From Antitrichia curtipendula (Eukaryota; Streptophyta; Bryopsida; Hypnales; Leucodontaceae), in NCBI GenBank assembly GCA_951230915.1, contig OX579635.1, forward strand, positions 2,356,001 through 2,420,000: a stretch of 64,000 nucleotides of DNA, given 5' to 3'. Shown here in pieces: positions 57,581-64,000 of the stretch (positions are counted from its first letter, which is position 1; every line of letters begins with the position of its first letter). Made by a program: the position numbers and the translations under genes. The notes beneath the pieces are model-generated. The model was not told the DNA's origin and did no database searches. It saw only the letters and a program-made list of their open reading frames with translations.

Positions 57581-60499
57581 GGTTCACTACATACACAAAC
57601 TACTAGAGAAACTGCTTGAAAAACAAGTAAGGTTCTCCCGTATTTAGCCTTTCCGGAGAGACTCAAAAAGCCTCCAAGGCGGTGTGAAAATAACCATTAT
57701 TAAATATCCTTATTATTAGTTTATAGGATTATTTAAAATAAAAATTAATATTATATGTGACAATGACAAGGGATAAAGGGTAATGACGCATGCATTATTA
57801 GAGAAATTATTAGTCATGGCCATAAATTCCCACCTAAATTCGGACATTAGTCAACAAATTCTGAATTATTAAGCACGACCATTAATACTTATCTAAACCG
57901 CTAGCATTATTGTAAGACTTTCGAATTATTGAGCGTTCCATTAAGACTTATCTAAACCACTAGCATTATTGAAAGCCTTGAATTATTGGACTCACCTAAA
58001 CCACCACCACTAATTGCCTTTGTCCTTAGTTTTACAACAAAAAAAAGCAAAAAAAGGGAGTTATCACGCCCTGGAGGCATGGCACTCAGGCTCTGGAAAA
58101 CCTCTTGTGTGGTGTAACCTCCGATGCCACTATTGTGCCGCTGCTACCTCGGGGAATTCGAAAAAGTAGCCCCTTCCAGCTCGCCACCTGTTTTTGGCAG
58201 CTTCTCATCCCCAACAACCAGCACTGCTGGATGCTGCATGTGCGGGGTACTATTAGAGCATGTCAGCTTCATACCATGGTTGTTTCATGTGCATGACAAG
58301 TACATATTGGAGATACCTGTCTAACATTGGTTACAACCTCTTGTTATGATTTCATCCATTTGGTTGGTCATGTGTATTTATTCTTACACATTTTTATCCA
58401 AAATTTAAAAATATTCTTGAATTTGAATTCTAAATTTTAGCCTTGCTTTAGGTATGAGTATTTTGAAGTAGTTTTTGGACTTCAAATATGAAGCTGGGGC
58501 ACGAGTAGTCATTGCAAGTGTTACAATGGATGTTCTACTGCACAATGTAATTAATACAAATATGATTTACACATTTACTTGTACACAAATAGGTATGCAA
58601 AATTTAAGATTGGAATCAATGTGATCATGCAAGGATCCATTGATTGGCTAGATTTACATGGTCTAGAGCTTTCAACTTAACTATGGTTTTGTTCCGAGAA
58701 AGTAAAGACCAACGTGGCAAGTTTAGGCACATACCTTGGATTTTGTATTCATTGTGGTTCTATCTTCCTCTATGAGCATTGTGACAGTGTTGTACAGTCC
58801 TTCTTGTTTCATTTTGTTGATTTTTCTTGGGGTTTTGCATTCCGCTTAAATAACAACTTCTACAATGAACTATATGAAAGCTCTAATCTATAATATATTT
58901 CTTTTCATCCAGCCTATCTATCTACTTCACTTCTTTACCTAACTCCTTTCTATTTTTTTGATATATTGACTTCTTCGACTGCTATATACTCACTAATTAA
59001 CCAAAGAATCAAACTAAAATGATGATATGAGCCTCCTAACTTTCTCTTGATTATATACTAAGTCATGACATCTTAAATGATCAATTATTCTTTTTTTTTC
59101 TCTAATTTTAAATCAAGCTATGTGTAAGGGAGTCAATTGTTTCCTTAATTGTTAAGCCTTCCTCTACAAGTTATAACATGCATTTAATGTCTAAATGTTT
59201 TACAAAAATGGCTATTGATACCTTGTATTTGCCCTCTCCAAAAGCTCACCATGTTGATGCCACACACTGGCCACATCATCTTTTTTATTCGGGCAATGTC
59301 TTATAATTTTTATGGACAAAAAAGGGCTAGAAATAAAATTGGGTCTCCTTCCCATACATGTAAAACATATCTAAAAGCATTTCTACATTTTCAAGTTAAA
59401 TTATTTAAATCCTTTTATTTAAAGTAATATAAATATATCACAAAATTGTGGGCAATCAATTTCTAATACTTCAACTTCTACTGGAATTAACATAATTTTT
59501 GGAAACATTTTTTGCCAAAATTGGACAAGATCCAAATATTTGAGACATAATTATAGGAATTTTGAGGGTGTTTTGGGGCAACACTCATTGTCAATTCTAT
59601 TTGAAACAACAAACGGATTTATAAATTTTATAAAAAATAAAAAAATAATGTACTTGTATAATTTAAAGTAAAAAACATAGGCATCTAAACCTTGTACTCG
59701 ATCACCATGTGAACAATCCCCTCGAAATTAAGCTACATTGATTTGTTCTAATATTGTGTATGGAACTAATTTGTCAAAATTCACATTGTTTTGAATTAGT
59801 GAAAATTAAAGTAAAATCTTATTTTCACAAAAATAATTTTCTTGTGATAAAACTAACATTTAGGGTGATGCTAATTTCTACAATAGATGCTACAATTTTT
59901 GGAATATTATTTTTTCAAAAATAATTAATTATACGAAAAAAATGACCTTTTAAAAATTTTAAAAAGCATTTGCCAAATTACATTAGTGAACTTAAATTCA
60001 TTATATTTTTATATTTGGTAGGGAAATGCCATTTGGTGCCGTACGAGGAATCAGAAATTCTGAATTTGAATTAAAAAAATTTCAGAAAATAAACAAGAAG
60101 ACCCCTAAATTGCAAATCGAAACTTTCTCCCTTTTCCGGGTACCCGCCAATAGCACCACCGACATGGACCCACGCCGCGGGACTTCGGCCGTTGCGATGC
60201 TCCATCGACTTCAACAAAAGTGAGGATGCGCCTTCGCCAAGCAAAGAATCCCAAGTGTCGCAGGCCCAATTCCAAGCACCCACAACCAGTCTTTTCTTGT
60301 CTAGCTTGCGATCGTTCACGATCCTATGCGATTCCGAAGCCAGCTTACATTTGAGCCTAGAAACGAAACATTCTGTTGTCGGAGTTGATGGAAGCGAAGT
60401 TGGGCGTTCTGAGTCGACCAAGCTAAAGCGCAAGGACGGCGTTTGTAGGGCTTGCTTTTGAAAATTTTGTTTAGGGTTGTTGTGGAGGATTCGTTAGCA
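57581..60499. other. AT-rich stretch, then leader of the L18a-like gene
   Basis: 57700-58000 has degenerate repeats of ATTATT..TTAGTC and ACCATTAA(G/T)ACTTATCTAAACC (57890 and 57945). 58060-58320 is GC-richer and open on the plus strand but resembles no known protein. 58330-60000 is AT-rich. 60110-60499 is GC-rich and is the probable promoter and leader of the next gene; the long minus-strand frame across 60316-60954 is antisense to it. Confidence 0.4.
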
Positions 60500-62117
60500 A
60501 TGGGGATGGAGAAAGGAGGGTCGTACGGGACTTTTGATGGAAAACAGGGGTTTCCGCAGCCCAGTGCTCCCCCGATGGCTGGGGCGTTCAACGGCAGCGC
60601 TTCACAGTACCCTGTAGTGCCTGGTATGCTCGATCGTCTTTCTTTTTCTTTATCTTCTGTTTTTTTCCTTGCGATCAATTGGCTTTTTTTCTTTTCAGAT
60701 TTCGAAATTTCCTTGGGTGGAGAATCATCGGACTCGGAGTTGGATCGATTCGGAAACTGAATGTTGAGTAATGAGCAAGAAATGTATGCTTCGTTCTTGG
60801 GGTGTACCGTGAAACTGCTGTTATCGACTTTTGTCGTTAAAGCGGACAGGAAGATGTGTCTCGAATTGGACTCAGAGCTAGTGTTGAGTGAAATTAGGTC
60901 AAAAGGAGGGCAAGTTTGTGTCGCAATTTTTTTTTTCGCTAATTCTGGTTTCATGAATTTAGCGCCATCTGAATCATGTTTTGCAGACTATGATCAGTGG
61001 ATTGGTCAATTTTAGGACATGAAATCTCGGCCCTTTTAAGGGTTTAGGTATTTCTTCTCTGATATCTATATTTCCATAGTCCATCAGAAGTGGGCAAAGG
61101 AACGATTGCTGCTCCTTTCGTAACATAGCTGTGCCTGAAGTTACAGCATGCGAATTCCTTGTGAGAATGCTGTCGATTGCCTTGCAGGGTATCCGGTGCT
61201 TGAAAATTATCCAGGGAGTTATCAAGGTTCTGGGAGTTATCAGGGCTCCGGGAGTTATCAGGCGTCTCAGTGTCCAGGCCCACAAGTTCAGACCTGTTAT
61301 CACCAGTGCCATGAAATCACATATCACCATCGACGACTTCCCTTCTGTGGGCTTGGTTTTGGCTGGTTCTTGTAAGTTGTCACTGCCGTTCTTTTTGCGA
61401 GGCTGTGTTATGAGAATCACAACTGCGAGTGTGCTTGCAAGTAGCAGATGTTTACGCAATGTGTTCTGGGTTCACTGTGAATGTTTAATAACACTATCGA
61501 TCTAACTCTAGATTATACTTTAACCCTAATTCTCTTTTCATGAACGATATTATACTTTGTCCTGTACAGTGTATTAAGTGTACAGTACAGTATGGTGACA
61601 ATAACTTTCTATCGTTCCTCTAGATTAACAGGAGTGTTTGACTCATAGAGAGAGGTCAAACACCAGAACCCTAATTAACCACCTGGACTAGTAAAGGATC
61701 TTTTGAGATGGTGGTTATGCTGCTAACTTCTGTGTTGTCTGTGGTAATAAAGGTTCATATTGGGTTTCTTTGTTGCCGTGTTTCCTTGGTATATTGGCGC
61801 TGGTATTTTCCTGTTTGTGAAACATGACGCCCGTGAACGCATTGGGTTGATGGCCTGCACCATAGCTGTAAGTAACCCTATCACTTGATACAAAGTTTTG
61901 GGGGTGTATCTTGAACACTGGAGTGTTCTGAAAATCTCTGCTTTGTGAATGGAAACTAGATCAGGTTATGGAGCTTTGCTATATATATTCTGCTGATATT
62001 TATTGGTTTTGGAGATCTTGGGACCATTGAAATTCTGATGAAGTCTGATATGCTGTGCAGGCCCTTGTTTTACTATTTGTTGGAGGAGTAGGCTTCCATA
62101 TCCACATGCTCCATTAA
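60500..62117 (+). CDS. 60S ribosomal protein L18a-like membrane protein
   Basis: Four exons, 60500-60623, 61188-61371, 61753-61867 and 62061-62117, with GT-AG borders and matching phases, give 159 aa. The start is ATG at 60500 (a second ATG is two codons on). Residues 1-85 are a Gly/Pro/Tyr/Gln-rich cytosolic part (MEKGGSYGTFDGKQGFPQPS, then YPVLENYPGSYQGSG). The conserved C-terminal part starts with HHRRLPFCGLGFGWFLFILG, continues FFVAVFPWYIGAGIFLF and ARERIGLMACTIA, and ends in a last hydrophobic segment ALVLLFVGGVGF. It has two or three membrane spans. This is the plant family annotated as L18a-like because of database history; it is not a ribosomal subunit, and its cellular role is not settled. 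Confidence 0.88.
61214..61267 (+). repeat. In-frame 18-bp tandem repeat, three units
   Basis: GGGAGTTATCARG followed by five variable bases occurs three times in exon 2 of the L18a-like gene and encodes GSYQGS, GSYQGS, GSYQAS. It expands the flexible N-terminal part by whole codons only. Confidence 0.85.
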
Positions 62118-63523
62118 TAGTGAGTCCAGACAGAAATCGGCCATTTTCTCTGTGAGTGTTCTCTAATGCTGACAAACTTGGTAAATATTCCGAGAAATCC
62201 CAATTCAGTGTAGCCTCCTTGTAACTGCGAGAAATCTTTTCAATAACTGTAAACGGATCGTTAGTTGAGTCTAATGAAAGTTAGTTCTACACTAGCGGTA
62301 GTTCCCATCTGTCTTTCAATTCCTCTCATCATCTTTGTCTGAAAGGCAATGGCCCAAAATTGATGCTGGACTCTGCTACTCACAGAGCTATCCATTTGGG
62401 CACAGCTTGAAATTTTATCTACTTAGTTCTGTATCAACTAGTCATATGTGTAGCAGGTTTTTTTTTTTCATTTTCCATGAAGTGGCGAAGTGGCGATATT
62501 AAATGTTACGGTGGTGCTCCAAGTTTCAACATTCATCCAAGTGTTGTATAGAAAATGTGAAATACGTATCTATAATTCTATTTTCATTCACAATGTGGCG
62601 ATTTCATCCAAGATTTTTCTTGAACTTGAAGTTTTTTGGCGATTTCATCCAAAATTTTACTAAAAATTTCCTATAGGCTTGGTGCTAGGTCAAAAATTTT
62701 GGTGCAATTTTGCACCAAATCGCCGGAAAAAAAAACACTGATGTGTAGTCTGATTTAGATTGCAGGAAATGTTTGGAAATTTTGCGGCCCTTCCCTTCCC
62801 AGCAGGTGAGGCCTACTCTAAGTGCACATCGTCACTTAGATGCATGTATCCATATTGAAATTCATCCAACTGATCGTTCTTTCCAGATCGCTGAAATTTG
62901 GGATATGTTTGATTGAGGACTTGTATGTTATTGAAGTTATGTGCAGAAAAGATTAAAATCTTGAATACTATTACTTTTTCCTGCCGACCAGTGTTTGAAT
63001 TTGAGGTGCAATTATTTAGTGGTCTTTGTCACGTGGGCTCTCTTATGGGGCAACAAACTTGTAGTAGAGACGAAATAGTTTCCAAGATCTATGACAAGGA
63101 GTCGATGCACAATTGTAGATTGGCATATTTCGGAAACGCACAAGACTGAAATCCCAGAAATTTTCCTGGAAAGCATTCCTGAAAGCAATCGCTGAGAAAT
63201 CGTACTCAGTGCCGAACCCTTCACTGCCGTTTTCTACTTGGCACTGGAAATCACGTGAAGCATTGAGTGACTCCGGACCGAACGAGGGGAGGCTTTGTAT
63301 GGACAGAAGAAGCGACGTTGATGAAGTTAGTACTCAGAAACCGAATTGAAAAATGAAAGGGGAACCACTGTTCCCTGCTCGACGTTCTGCATTCCACAGT
63401 TCTAGTGCTGCTGGCACTCTTGTATAGCGTGCTTGTTAAATTATTATAAAGTTACACTTGGCAAGACAAGATCTGCACTTCACCTTCATCCGAATTGAGA
63501 TTGAAGGACAGAATAGAATTGTA
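62118..63523. other. Downstream region of the L18a-like gene, no supported gene
   Basis: 62500-62730 contains repeated GGCGATTTCATCCAA (62599 and 62638) and a small palindrome TTTGGTGCAATTTTGCACCAAA near 62700 (halves of 10 bases). Frames at 62913-63149 and 63012-63224 overlap on opposite strands and match nothing known. Confidence 0.4.
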
Positions 63524-63697
63524 AAGTCATGAAATACTCCACCCTTAGCTCAGCAACATCTCCGTCTATGCTGGTACCTTGATTCTTGCTGGCAAATGCA
63601 AAGTGGAATTGAGAGTTTGAAATGGGGTTCTGGATCATGGCTGGACTCTGCCCGCGTAAGTGAGCACCAATTTTGAGGGTGGAGTATTTCATGACTT
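63524..63697. repeat. Perfect 22-bp inverted repeat around a 130-bp loop
   Basis: 63524-63545 (starting AAGTCATGAAATACTCC) is exactly complementary to 63676-63697. Pairing beyond the 22 bases is poor. It could be the stem of a small RNA precursor, a short MITE, or the end pair of a small element. Confidence 0.55.
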
Positions 63698-64000
63698 CCC
63701 TCCTGCAACGTTTGCCCATTCTGTACGCTGCAGATTGTAGAACCTACAGCGAATTACAAGTTAGAGGGTTTTCCTTTCTCCTCGCTGCGAATTTGCCTGT
63801 TCCGACCCGTTCCTCATGTTCATTAAAATCGTGGCTGAGTTCAGTGAACTCAGCTCCACTGAAACGTCCAGTGTTAGCTGAGATCATGTTGTACTGTATT
63901 TGTTGTCAACTCTCAATCGTCTACCGTAATCTGCCATTCAATTTTTTTTTTTCATAACATATAATAAGATTGACATTTTTTGTCTTGCATAATCAATATT
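63698..64000. other. Window end, no supported gene
   Basis: An open plus-strand frame at 63673-63957 starts inside the inverted repeat and has no recognised similarity. The last 60 bases are AT-rich. Confidence 0.35.

Noticed and set aside
60316..60954. 212-codon frame on the minus strand
   Set aside because: It runs antisense across exon 1, intron 1 and the leader of the L18a-like gene, has no similarity I recognise and no clear splice context.

Overview
This is nuclear DNA of a land plant. Genes have spliced GT-AG exons, and recognisable products are plant proteins: a tonoplast sugar transporter, an AP2-type transcription factor, an L18a-like membrane protein, an organellar-type CutA and an RMA-like RING protein. 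Long AT-rich stretches full of short inverted-repeat elements separate small gene islands. Divergent AP2 repeats and a small acidic protein at 4003-4368 make me lean towards a bryophyte (moss or liverwort), but this is an impression. I see no bacterial operon, rRNA, CRISPR or viral gene.

Layout. 1-5 kb: a charged exon at the left edge, a foldback element and one small minus-strand gene. 5-17 kb: AT-rich DNA with SINE-like and DNA-transposon copies and an inverted duplication of a RING-finger gene, one copy intact (15153-15803, minus) and one broken by an internal inversion (about 10048-10885). 17-26 kb is the main gene island: a decayed sugar-transporter exon (17265-17450), a two-exon AP2 gene (17795-19148, plus) and a complete eight-exon tonoplast monosaccharide transporter (19753-24678, minus). 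26-49.5 kb has no gene I can support. It is built largely from foldback elements and from several families of 0.35-1 kb elements flanked by TTAA, some nested in one another. 49.5-52.6 kb: a six-exon CutA gene. 54.4-57.6 kb: a decayed PIF/Harbinger transposon with its SANT/Myb-like gene and its DDE nuclease facing each other, both mutated. 60.5-62.1 kb: a four-exon 60S ribosomal protein L18a-like gene.

The host genes look like ordinary single transcription units and do not form a pathway or cluster. The unusual content is the transposable-element landscape: CCC/GGG-ended elements at TTAA targets, and a 740-bp element with a 4-bp target duplication, supported by a related empty site inside the same window. 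I found no gene system that I could defend as a new functional pathway. All exon structures were derived by eye from splice sites, reading phase and remembered family sequence.
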